Below are positions 54,112 to 64,000 of a stretch of 64,000 bases of DNA, piece after piece. Position 1 is the first letter of the stretch, and each line of letters begins with the position of its first letter. Source of the DNA: Mytilinidion resinicola (Eukaryota > Ascomycota > Dothideomycetes > Mytilinidiales > Mytilinidiaceae); the NCBI RefSeq assembly GCF_010093595.1, contig NW_022985447.1:1405523-1469522 (forward strand), given 5' to 3'. The notes below the pieces were generated by a model, which was not told where the DNA came from, did not search any database, and saw only the letters and a program-made list of their open reading frames with translations. Both the position numbers and the translations under genes were made by a program.

Positions 54112-56029
54112 ATGTGTGCGAAGAAGACCAACATCGCGGTTGACGTTGATGCTGCAAAAGCAGTTATCCAGCCAATTAAAAAGAAGAAGAAGAAGAAGAA
54201 GGCCCTGACATCGCCCGATGTAACCACACAAAAGTTAAAGTCGAAGCCCACTGCTGTTGTTTCAGATGTAAAGCCTCAAATGGAGAGGCCTCTTACGAAA
54301 CCCAAAGCCAAAGTCGCCCCTGTGGGAGACGGTACTGGACAAGCAAAGAAACCAGCAACTGGAACTTCGATGCCTAAAACGACGGCTAGAAAGAATTCTA
54401 GCGTTGCAGAAGGTCGTTTTTCTCCATTGACTGTGTAGACGGGAGCTGATATTACCGGGCGCAGTCGCAAAAAGCCTTGAGAGACTCCTACATACTCAGG
54501 TTTCCCCTTCTGCTGTTGATTCAGACGGCACACAGTCCCGCGCCCTTAAGGCTGTCAACGCGAATCTGCTAGTCGAGCAGCCAATCCGCAGGAAGGTCCT
54601 TCGGCGTTTCTACGAGCCGATACTCATCCTCCATGCTCTGGATCCCTGTAGAGGAGGGAGGATCAAGGACTACCCTAAGGCGGACCCTACTGGTGTAGAC
54701 ACCACGCAATTGCGAAGATCGCTCATCAAATACCTTGCCTACATTTGCGACTATGAGAAGGGCGGATCGACATGCACTGCCATTGCTTTACAGCAGTGCT
54801 CGAACAAAGTCGAGTACTGGATTGCAGCAAATGACTCGGTCAAGCCAAAGACAGTTCAATTCCTTAAGGATACTCTGGCAGATCTCGCTCGGATGACCAT
54901 TGACACGAGACAAAGCACTAAAGAGAAGCTACTAAACAGTATCATCGCATTTTGTAAGACAAGAATCAAAGAATATCTGAAGTTTGTCCAGCATGCTCTT
55001 CCCTCTTGTATCCGCCAGCTTAGCAAAGAATGTCAAGGTAAGTCTCCCGTTTCATTTGAAGGCTTCATTCGATAGATCTGCTAATCAAAACGAGACAAAG
55101 ACGGTGCAAATGAGGTAGACCCGCGTACCCTAGTCCTCCTCCAAACTCTCCAAGACCTCCAGTCAACCACGCTCTCAAACAACCATCTCCAAATCGCCAG
55201 CAAATGCCACCTCCTTAGATCCACCCCCTTCTTCCACCAAATCTCCACCCGCATCTCCTCGTCAAACCCCACCTGCCCCTTCAAAATCCTGCGCCACAAC
55301 ACCGGCCGCCTCGGCGAACATCCCCACGCCGCCAGCCTCCTAACCCACGCCTCCCTCCACCTCCCCCACCTCCTCCGCTCCTACTCCCTCCACCCCTACG
55401 CCTCCCACCCCGCCGCCAAGATCCCCCTCCTGGAAAAACAAACCACCCTTGCCAGCCTCGCCGCCCGCTTCTCCTCGAAACCCCTCGTCTCCACCCCCCT
55501 CCTCCACCACCTCACCCACCACGACCGCTGGAGCAACCTCTCCGCCCGCCTGCGCGATGATTGCACCACGAGCACCCGCATCCACGCAGAACTGTACCTC
55601 GTCCAGCTCTTCCACAAGCGCAAGCTCCCATTTGTCGACGACGATAAGTTCGTGGGCTGCAGCAAGCCTGCGTGTTATCTGTGCTATGAGTATATTGCTG
55701 CTCTGGATGCGGGGTTTGCGCTGCCGGCGAGCCATAACAAGGTGTATTTAAAGTGGGCGCCGCCGAGTTTAGGGGTTGGGGGTGTGAAAGGCAAGGAGAG
55801 GGAGGAGAAGGAGATGGAGGGGTGCTTGAATCGCATGACGGCGCGGGTGAGGAGGCATGTGCAGGAACAGGTTGAGGGGAGGATGGAGAGGCGGTGGGGG
55901 CACCCGGATTCGACGACGGGAGTGTCGACGGCGGTGTTGAGGGTGGAGGAGGATCAGGGGGAAGAGATGGGAGGGTCCTTTTATGTCTCTAATGAGGAGT
56001 TTGATGAGGGGAGTGATGAGGGGATTTGA
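54112..56029 (+). CDS. OTT_1508-like nucleic-acid deaminase family protein
   Basis: Three exons proposed, 597 residues: 54112-54432, 54500-55037 and 55095-56029. The N-terminus is Lys-rich (an eight-Lys run) and may be a nuclear localisation region. A middle helical domain has VLRRFYEPILILHALDPCRG and RRSLIKYLAYICDYEKGGST. The C-terminal cytidine-deaminase-like fold has the zinc/catalytic motif IHAELYLVQLFHKRKLPFVD (His-Ala-Glu) and the partner Cys pair in GCSKPACYLCYEYI. These two motifs define the OTT_1508-like clade, expanded in fungi with unknown substrates. The first intron (donor GTGTAG, 67 nt) is less certain than the second. Confidence 0.78.
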
Positions 56030-56639
56030 GCGCTTTTGGTGTGCTTTGAAGCATTCTTGAGATAATCTCAGTACGTTCTTATAAATATAGAGTGTGGAAT
56101 AGCATCGTTTTGGATTTTGAGTGAGAGATCAAAGGGTCCATGACGTTGAGCATGTGTTCATAGGAAATCGTGCGAAGAGTATCCCACCAGACATCTCCGT
56201 CTCGTGTGTACACCTGTCCATTACTGCTTGGGTGGATTAAGTCGTGGTCCATTTGGCCATATCTAAATGATTGGTAGATAGAACAGAACAAAGACGCGCA
56301 CAGAGAGAGGACTTGGTAAAGCAGGGACGGGAGGTATGTGTTCTGAGAAGACGATGTGTTTAACAGTCTTTGACTCCTAGGACTCCGAGGTAATAGTCAA
56401 AAGAGTTTGTTGTAAAAGTAGAGTGCCACCTTTCCATGTCTCGCTGTGGCAACTAAGCTCTCGGGACGCCCAACAGAAAGTTTTCATCAAGCCTAGCAAT
56501 TATTGGAAGTGAACTAGCTAAAGCCGAGCTACTCAATGGATATCCAATTCAATCTTGTATCCTTGACACCATAGTCTCCATATCAGACTCCAATTGCCAA
56601 CCATGCCATCCAATCCATCGTCCCCTCCCACTTCTCCAA
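56030..56639. other. Intergenic region between deaminase and DUF4211 genes
   Basis: No gene supported. The part at 56280-56400 is loosely similar to 36300-36420. Confidence 0.35.
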
Positions 56640-58960
56640 TCACCGCCTAACAAACCTTGACCCATCATTCTTCGCACTCTGAGCCCAATCGAGTTGATTC
56701 CGATAGTCCCTATAAAGCCGGTTGACCTCCCCCTTCTTCTCCATCTTATCGACAATCTTGAGCGCAGCCTTGCGCCGCTTCCTCACGCTCATTTTATCGC
56801 GATTGGTGAGCTGTTCCGGAGTGCAGTAGCCGCTGCTTTCGAGATAGCTGACAACCCATGCGTTGAGATGGTAGCGCCAGTGGTGGAGGATGTGTGCCAT
56901 TTCGGCGTTCTGCTTGCATGTGCTTCCAAGGCTAAACCATCGCTCCCGGTCCGGCAGCTCATTCCCGTCGGCATCGTATTCCTTGCCATCACCCTCCTCT
57001 TCTTCGTCGTCATCTTCGTCGTCAGAGTCATCATCTGATTGAGCTAGCTCTTCCAGCGACTCCTTATGATACGGTTTGCCAGTAAGTTGGATGCTCCAAG
57101 TAGCTGGGTGATTGCGGCGATTACAAGCTTGGCAATCCGCGTCCATCGCATCCGCAGACATTTGCAAGAGGTTCATCTCCGGTCTAGCTTTGATGGACCT
57201 CGTGAACTCGGGCCTCCATACTGAGGACACGAACTTGGATCCAGCCAGGCCCTTGACTTCGTCGTCGAGCTTTTGGAACGTGAGACGATAGACGTCGTCG
57301 GTCATTTCGAAAGCAGGGTTGATCTTCTTCTGCACCATCCACTCGATAGCGTATTTGAATAGGTCCTTTGCCTTGGCGCGACTGAGGCTGCTGAATTCTA
57401 ATGGAAGTTGGGCATCTGGCGCTCCTAATGTGTCGTCACCGTCATCGTCCTCGTCGACGACGAATCCGTCATCTTCATCATCCTCGTGGAACATATCTAG
57501 CACATCCGCTCGATATTCAGGTTGGGCGTCATCGAGGTCGTCGAAGCCACCGTCGTCCTCTTCGTCTGCTTCTTCCTCGGAGGAGGTATCCTCAATTGTA
57601 CGGACGGGTGGCTTCTTACGATTGGGAGTGACTGTGGTTTCGACCTTCTCGCCAGCCCGCTTTCGCTTCAACTCTTCGAGGGCGATTTGCCGTGCATTTA
57701 TCTTCGGCGTGGCCCGTTTTTCTCGCGCCTTGTTTGACAGCTTTCGACCGGATCCCAGGAACTCTAGATCGTCGTCCAAATCGTCCTTTTCCTGTTTGCT
57801 GAAGCTCTGGTCAGGAGTTTTGGGTTTGTATCTCCGTTGTGTCATGACAATGGAATCGTCTTCCTCTTCGTCATCTTCTTCTTCTGTGGGGGTTGGGGAT
57901 TCTTCCTGCCGCGGACGTCGGAGTCGCCTTCGCAGACTTGGAACAATGTCGTCCTTATCTTCATCCTCAGAGTCCGAAGCTCTTGACTTCCTGCTTCGCT
58001 TGCGAGGGGAGACCACCGGCTCATCGTCTTCCAGCTCTACAACATCGTCAGGCACTTCGAAAGAGTCGGATCGCCTACGAGCTCGAGTAGCTGCCGCTTG
58101 CCGTGGCTTCTTGAGTGGAGACGAGTCTGGCATCTCTTCGCTGTCGGATTCAGTTTCTGCAACGGGCTGATCCTTCACTGAACTCTTTTCCTCTGCGCCG
58201 TCTGAGCCTTCACCATCCGAGCCCTCATCGCTGGAGATAACCATCGGTTTCTGGTGCTTATTACTCCGTTGCGATCTCCTAGCAGCGGGTTGCGCCTCCC
58301 TAACTTTCTCCGCCTTCTGCTTCTTATCACTCCTCCGCGATCTTCCAGCAGCCGGTGGAGGCTCCCTTCCTTTCGGCGGGTGAACATTCGAGACCTTCCG
58401 AACAGAACGTGTCACCTTCGTCGGAAGCTCCTCTTTATCTGACCCGCTCGAACTAGTAGCCACATCCACCACTTTTCGGTCAGGGCTTCCAAACATATTA
58501 GGCGCCATCGGTCGTGAAGGCGAGGAACCCATTCCCCCTCTGCTCTGTCGCTGTGAAGCCTTGCTTCCGTTGTTGCCAAAATCCAGTTGCCGGCGAAGTA
58601 ACTCCGATGTCGTATTGCCGTGACCGTGAATTTTGGCTTGAGACGATTTATCGGGTGTAGGTAGAGCTCTGAAGCTATCTGTCGAACCGTTAGATAAGAA
58701 GACACCGTGCTAAGATAATAAATTTGAACGCGTAGTGAAATCGTACCAGTGATATCATCAACCTCTCCCCCCTTCACCTCCACCTTCCGCCGCTTCACCG
58801 GGCTAGGCGACCTGTCATACGACACCGCAGCCGCGCGACCACGAACTTGCGGCGAGAGATGCGCCGCGGCAGGTGATGAGGAATCGATGGGTGTGAAGTT
58901 GAGGCGCGTCTGGCGCGCCGCTCGTTTGCGCTTTGATGCGCCGCCGCCGGTGGATTTCAT
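56640..58960 (-). CDS. DUF4211-domain nuclear protein
   Basis: Two exons, 750 residues: 58747-58960 and 56640-58678, joined by a 68-nt GT-AG intron, phase 1. The start MKSTGGGASKRKRAARQTRL is basic and likely nuclear. A long region of charged low complexity (Ser/Asp/Glu and Arg/Lys clusters) fills residues about 100-420. The C-terminal domain matches DUF4211: LFKYAIEWMVQKKINPAFEM, LAGSKFVSSVWRPEFTRSIK, CQACNRRNHPATWSIQLTGK (a CxxC pair), then WFSLGSTCKQNAEMAHILHH and WRYHLNAWVVSYL. Family members are thought to be chromatin-associated, but no precise function is known. It appears intact. Confidence 0.87.
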
Positions 58961-59521
58961 GGTGAGCGAGTGTGGATGACACGACGCGAGGTGTGCGAGA
59001 TAAGATGATACAGGAAGGGATATCGATGGGATCCAAAAGAGTCCAGGGGCAGTGGGAGTCGGGATACAATGATGGTGATGTAATAATGGAGGCTGCAGCG
59101 GGGCGACCAGAGTTTTCGCGATGGGACGATGTTCGCGAAAGCACGTGAGCCTGCCTGGTAGGCACCAGTTTCCATTACATCGGTACAAACAAATCGCTGG
59201 ATAATATGGCCTGGAGTGGCCTGAGGAACACTTTCATTGACTAAGAAAATTGAAAATGTCTTCCTTTCTCAAAGGAGACTATTCCCCTAGCTCGTCCATT
59301 CAACGGCGTGATAGCTTCACTATTTTACAGCTCTACAATAAATCCCAGCACGCCCCAAAAGCGGAATGCCATCCTCAATAACGCGAGTCCGATTCAGGTG
59401 GTTCATCCCTTTAGATTGTGATTTTTTGAAGGCTCATTAGGCTGGGGGTATTGCAGTCTTCCCCAGCCCCCGTGGGTCCCGTGCATTACGACTACGCCTC
59501 GCAGAATTTCTCCAGCTATCC
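58961..59521. other. Intergenic region
   Basis: Promoter of the DUF4211 gene plus the 3' flank of eIF2B-delta; nothing else was recognised. Confidence 0.35.
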
Positions 59522-61242
59522 CTAAGTATTCGTGCTAATCCGATGAACCACCGGCACCGAGCTCGGCGGCAACGATCCATGCTCCGTAATAACAATGCTG
59601 ATATACTCCGCTGCAACCATCTATTAGCTTACTATCCCCAAGCGCAACTCCAGAATCCCAATAGAAACAGCTTTAGGCTTACCTGGCGTCACATCGTACA
59701 ATATGTTCAATATCTGCAGATTCGGCTCATCCCGCCACCACTTCATCACCTCCTCATTCTTGTCTGCACTGCTAGATTTGTCTTTTGGAAGTAGATCGAC
59801 GAGTGCGCTGCGTTCGTTCTCGGAGAGCAATTCTTCTGGCGACGCGAGTTCGTTCTTCACGATGCTGTCCAGTGCGACTTGGTCGGTGAATTTGACGCTT
59901 TCGCAGAGAACAGTGACGGGGATGTCGCGTTCGTGGGCGAGCATGGCGATGGCGGCGGTGCTGGGGGTGGTTAGTTGGAACTGGGTTTAGAGGAGGTGGG
60001 GAGTTTACCCGACTCTGGAGTATAGACGGCTTTGTGGAAAGTTAGCGGAGCGGTGTGGGGGAGATGGGGAGGACGTACCCGTTACTCATCATTGCGTGGG
60101 CGCCGAGGAATATCCTCGTAACGCTTTTCATGGCGTGTGCGGCGCTGCTAATCAAGCTGTAGCTGACTTTGAGGCCGTGGTGTGCTAGGTTCCTGGCTGT
60201 GGAACGGATGAGGTTAGGAATAGCTTCTTAATGATGAAAAGGAGCTAGAAAAGTCAGATTTACCTAGTGCCTTGCCCTCGTATAATGGCTTCGAATCTAC
60301 GACAATTACTCGAAACGGAATACCAGCGTTGTGGGCCTTTAGTAGCGTGGTCTGCACAATAGTGCTCGACGCGTATGTGAGAACCACATCTCCAGGTGTG
60401 ATCTTCGTCATGGCCTCGCTTGATATTAGCTCATCCGCAGCCGTAATGCGCTCCCTGATAAAACTATCGATCGAGTCTATTAGATGTTCTTTCGCGTCTG
60501 CTTCGGAGACAGCTGGATCAATCTTCACAATCAGGTCTTTCAAATGGCGGATAGCGTTTCCCATGCTGATACTGATCGGGCGACATGCCTGAAGGTAGGT
60601 GATTTGAGGAGAAAGATGATGAGCTGTGAGATGCCGGGCCAGCGCTTGGCCTTTGGGAGTTGTGTACGACTCAATGACTTTTTTGAAAGCTAGTAGCATC
60701 GAAACGCACCTAGCAGTACTCCCACAAATCACATAGCTCGAGTACTGCAGCCCGAGGGCCAGGATCGCGGGGTGCACTTCCTTGGCCGCGCCAGCTATCG
60801 AGTGCTGTTTTGGTTGACCATACAAGTGGCCAAATAACCCGACTTGCTTTACTACTTCCTCCTTCTCTTTTGGTGGCGGAAGAGTCACAGACTGTCTTCG
60901 CCGCATTGGGAGGGGCGTTCCTGGTTGTCCAGCCTCTTTTGGGCCTTGCTTCGGTTCCTTTGAAGTTTGTTTTCCGTCCTTCTTTTGCTGCTTGGGCTCC
61001 TGTTGTACCGGTTTCGAGTCTTGTGGTGCGCCTGATATTCCCACCGTTGCGGCCTTTTGCTGGGCTCTTTTTGCTGCTTTCTCTGCCTTTGCTCGTTTCT
61101 TCAGTTCTGCTCCAGAGAGTGCGGGCTTTTCGGGTGCTCCTTTCTCGGCTGTCGGTGGAGCATTTGGTGGAGGCGCTGGGTCCGATGTAGCAGGCGTTGG
61201 TGCCGCCGGAGTCTCCCCGGTATCTGCGGGTTCGGCGCTCAT
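59522..61242 (-). CDS. GCD2: Translation initiation factor eIF2B subunit delta
   Basis: Five exons, 494 residues: 60264-61242, 60079-60196, 60009-60029 (a 21-nt microexon), 59683-59960 and 59522-59610; all GT-AG with frame preserved. The N-terminus is Ala/Pro/Lys-rich. The conserved C-terminal domain has LFGHLYGQPKQHSIAGAAKE, VHPAILALGLQYSSYVICGS, DVVLTYASSTIVQTTLLKAH, FRVIVVDSKPLYEGKALARN, RIFLGAHAMMSNGRLYSRVG, VTVLCESVKFTDQV and LYDVTPAEYISIVITEHGSL, matching eIF2B-delta. This subunit belongs to the eIF2 GDP/GTP exchange factor and its regulatory subcomplex, which senses phosphorylated eIF2. The ATG at 61242 (MSAEPAD) is the first in frame. It is divergent from SAF1. Confidence 0.94.
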
Positions 61243-61688
61243 CGTGGGAAGTATGTGATGTGGGTTCGGAGACAATGAGTCAATTGCGACAGGAAAGGCG
61301 GGGGCTTTGTTTGCGCGGTCGTACTACCGGCTAGGGTGTAGTGTGGGTAGAGGTCTCCGTGCAGTATGCGGTCGATTAGATGTTTCTAGCATTGGCGTTG
61401 TGGTTGGTGAGAGGCAGTTGAGGGACTTCAGATGATAGTGGTTGAAGTCGAGTGGTGACGGGAGGAATTTTGCTGAGTCATGTTCGAGAAAAAGACGCCA
61501 AGGCCTACCCCAGATTCCGGGGAGGCACGAGTCATGCCGCTAGCGTGAGCCGCAGCCAAACCTCATCCCACCAGGCACCACCCACGTCATACATCACCAA
61601 CAACTTTCTTCGCCTCACTACTTGACCAAACTTACGTCGTTGACTACCATTCCATAGCTTGAAGCCTCCTCGAGTCAATCTCGTAAAC
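61243..61688. promoter_or_regulatory. Divergent promoter of GCD2 and SAF1
   Basis: 446 bp between two housekeeping genes; no specific site was identified. Confidence 0.35.
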
Positions 61689-63740
61689 ATGGCGAATAAA
61701 GGGACCCCCCTCAACGACCTTCCCCTGGATATTCTTCTTCTGGTCTTTCCTTACCTCGATGCCAAAAGCTTTCTGGCACTATGTGCCACTTGCACAGCCT
61801 TCAATCAGCCCTCGATTCGTCTCGACGGTGCATACTGGAGCTATGCTACCCGATCTACTTTCCGAGTTCCCAACCAGCCAGTCGTCCAATCAGATGGCGT
61901 ACGATGGCAGAAGATGTATCGCAGACTGCTCACGCAAAGCCGCGTATTTACATGGGGCAGCAACACTGACGGCTGCCTGGGACATACCTACAAAAACTCG
62001 CAAGCTCTGCCAAGAGGCATGTCGCCAGGGCGATTTTGGGCTGCCCCGAACGTTAATGTGCCTTTCCCTACGGAAGTAGAGCATTCTAGAAAACTGGGAA
62101 TCATTGCAGACATGCAATGCGGGTGAGCAACTCCAGAGTTTTCATCTCCAAACACCCAATCGTTTCTAAACAGGTGCACAACTAATGTTGACGCCAGTGG
62201 CTGGTCGACAACACTTCTTACTTCCAAAGGCTCCCTCTATACTTTTGGTGTTCTCGATGGCTTGCACATGCCGCGCGAAGTCAGCTCTGACAGGTACGAA
62301 CTCTTGAAGTATCCACCTGGGTTTCCTCAGTCCACGGACAGATACGATCCGGCAGTAGCTACGCGACAGTTCTCGTCTGGACGATCTCACATCCTAGCAC
62401 TATCAGATAGCGGCAGAATTTGGTCCTGGTACGCCTTTTGTGAAGACGCGCTTCATGTCAAGTTCCTTCATGTCGACATCAACGAAGCATCGTCATCTTC
62501 GAGCAGTCAAATTCTGACCGCGGACGCCACCCGAATTGGACGCGTTCGGCAGGTTGTGGCTGGGTGGAGCCACAGCTCTGCGTACATTTACGGGACTGGC
62601 ATCATCTTGTGGAGCCCAGTGAGACGTCCGCGAGGAGAACATGATTCAGATATGATGTTAGTCGTCGACTCCGCAGTCGTACCGAAGACAAGCTACCAGC
62701 GGACGAAGCATGCGTCTCGGCAATCTGAAGACGACAAGGCCCTCGGGGATGAAGTAGGCATGGTCAACAACTACATCGTGCTTGAGCATTTTGTTGTCTT
62801 TGTTACAGATCTTGGAAAGGTGTTTGCCGCAAAGATCGGTGCCGAATCGACCACCACCGATATCATGGAACTCCGTCGCCTTCGGAACGGCACTGGTACG
62901 CATTGGGATGTCCAAGGGTCTTTCCGACACTTCGCCTCCTTCAAGAATGACGAGGTCATCGTTGCCGACCAAGGCTACCTCGATAGATGCTGGGACGCGC
63001 GTTTTGACAATCCCGATCAGATAAATATCCAAGGCCTGCAGCGAATTCCCGCTCTCCAAAACACCGGCGTGATATCCGTTGCATTCGGCGACTACCACTA
63101 CCACGCACTCCACAGCAATGGCCGCATCACCTCCTACGGTAAAGACCCTCGGGGGTGCGGCGCGCTCGGCCTCGGAAACGAAAACGACTCCCAGGCCTTG
63201 ATCCGCGGCATCCACGTTGTCGGTGCCCGACGCGAAGGTCAACTGCTTCCCGAAACTTACACCACTGGCCGCCAGGTGTGGTTCGAGAAAGAAAAGCGGG
63301 AGTACATGCGCTTCATGGGAGCCGGTGGCAAGGATCCCGCTGAGGCAAGCGAGCGGATACAACTTGCTACTCACGAGCTCGCAGTCAGAGGCGAAGTCAG
63401 CGAGTGGTTCGAGCAGGAAACGAGGGACTGGGATAAGCGTCCCGAGCTTAAGGATGCAGATGAGGATGGCTTGGGTGCGTATTTTGCGCTGAGTGTGAGT
63501 GCGGCCGGGTGGCATAGTGGTGCGCTTGTGCTGGTCAATGATGTGCTTGCGGAGATGCTGCCTGAGGCTTGCAAGGGTGGGCCGCCGGAGAAGTCGCTGT
63601 ATGAGGAGAAGCCTTTTAGCTGGGAGTGGGAGAACTGGCCCAGGCTGAGGCTTGCGGATGGGAGGGAGATGCCTGGGGATGTGGAGTTCTCGGAGTGGAG
63701 AAATGGAAGGCCGGAGTTCGAGCTGAACTTTGCGGTTTGA
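61689..63740 (+). CDS. SAF1: SCF-associated factor 1 (F-box plus RCC1-like repeats)
   Basis: Two exons, 666 residues: 61689-62122 and 62174-63740, with a 51-nt GT-AG intron. The N-terminal F-box reads LNDLPLDILLLVFPYLDAKS. RCC1-type propeller pieces follow: VFTWGSNTDGCLGH, SLYTFGVLDG, FSSGRSHILALSDSGRIWSW, VVAGWSHSSAYIYG, and VAFGDYHYHALHSNGRITSY with GALGLGNEND. This F-box/RCC1 arrangement is that of yeast Saf1, the SCF ubiquitin-ligase adaptor that targets adenine deaminase Aah1 when cells enter quiescence. Length is comparable to the family and no lesion is seen. Confidence 0.9.
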
Positions 63741-64000
63741 GACTCCTTATTGGTAGAGACTCACTACTGATGCAGCATCTCTTTATTGTTGTCCGTAGAG
63801 TTTCCTTACAGCGCCTGTAGTGTTTCATACCTCTTTTTAGAATTCTGGAATACATATATCAGTATTCCAAACTATTGATAAATTCGCCAGATCAACCCGA
63901 TGGCGGCAGGAGGGTGCACACAGATCGAAGACCCATTCCCCTTAGGGTTTCATCAGTGCATTGAAGCCATGCACTGGCCGCAAAGTGCGCACGGGTCTAT
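63741..64000. other. 3' flank of SAF1 to the window edge
   Basis: Nothing recognised. Confidence 0.35.

Noticed and set aside
57319..58170. A long plus-strand Ser-rich ORF
   Set aside because: It is the antisense of the acidic low-complexity part of the DUF4211 gene.
62658..63515. A 285-codon minus-strand ORF
   Set aside because: It lies opposite SAF1 exon 2, which has clear RCC1-like and F-box evidence.
1..64000. tRNA or rRNA genes and CRISPR arrays
   Set aside because: No cloverleaf with a convincing T-loop motif and no spaced direct repeats of CRISPR type were found; the organism is a fungus. A covariance search was not possible.

Overview
This is a eukaryotic window from a filamentous ascomycete (Pezizomycotina). 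Introns are short (46-142 nt, mostly about 50) with GT...AG ends and CTAAC/CTGAT-like branch points, and the gene families are fungal: HET domains, PNP_UDP/NACHT/ankyrin NLR-like proteins, FunK1, Mkt1, SAF1 and DUF4211. The expansion of an F-box-like 'LPxELRxxIY' family suggests Dothideomycetes, which is an inference.

The window has two characters. From 0 to about 48.7 kb it is accessory and partly decayed. A tandem + strand array of F-box/2EXR-like paralogs (475-13199) has one intact member (12210-13199) and four broken ones. The array is interrupted at 4280-9281 by a PNP_UDP-NACHT-ankyrin gene lying between two ~425-bp inverted arms. Then come a 2OG-Fe(II) oxygenase and MKT1, divergent from a shared promoter; a decayed HExxH-metallopeptidase-like gene; an amino-acid permease cut in two by a ~3.6-kb inversion that carries a decayed 2,2-dialkylglycine decarboxylase-like gene; a HET gene; a FunK1 fragment; a candidate secreted peptide; a pogo-like MITE; a protein-kinase gene sitting between the 5' and 3' ends of a gutted HET-NACHT-ankyrin copy; a PhyH dioxygenase; uncharacterised ORFs; an esterase/Baeyer-Villiger monooxygenase divergent pair with a nearby bZIP gene; and a nearly intact HET-NACHT-ankyrin gene.

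From about 48.7 to 64 kb it is ordinary and mostly intact: a GPI-type surface protein, a Hot13-like CHY zinc finger, a small conserved-looking protein, ribosomal protein uS14 (RPS29), a hypothetical protein, an OTT_1508-like deaminase, a DUF4211 protein, eIF2B-delta (GCD2) and SAF1.

The main story is genome defence and turnover. Paralogous genes carry in-frame stops that are overwhelmingly TAG or TAA where an intact paralog or the family pattern expects Gln (CAG/CAA) or Trp (TGG), the outcome expected from RIP-type CpA-to-TpA mutation. NLR/HET genes of the self/non-self recognition class are duplicated, truncated and rearranged. Two small metabolic units can be proposed: permease plus dialkylglycine decarboxylase (uptake and breakdown of alpha,alpha-dialkyl amino acids), and Baeyer-Villiger monooxygenase plus esterase (ketone to ester to acid and alcohol), the latter with a repeated 13-bp palindrome in its shared promoter. 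Coordinates of spliced genes were derived by hand from reading frames and splice sites; where exons are given, the summed lengths keep the frame.
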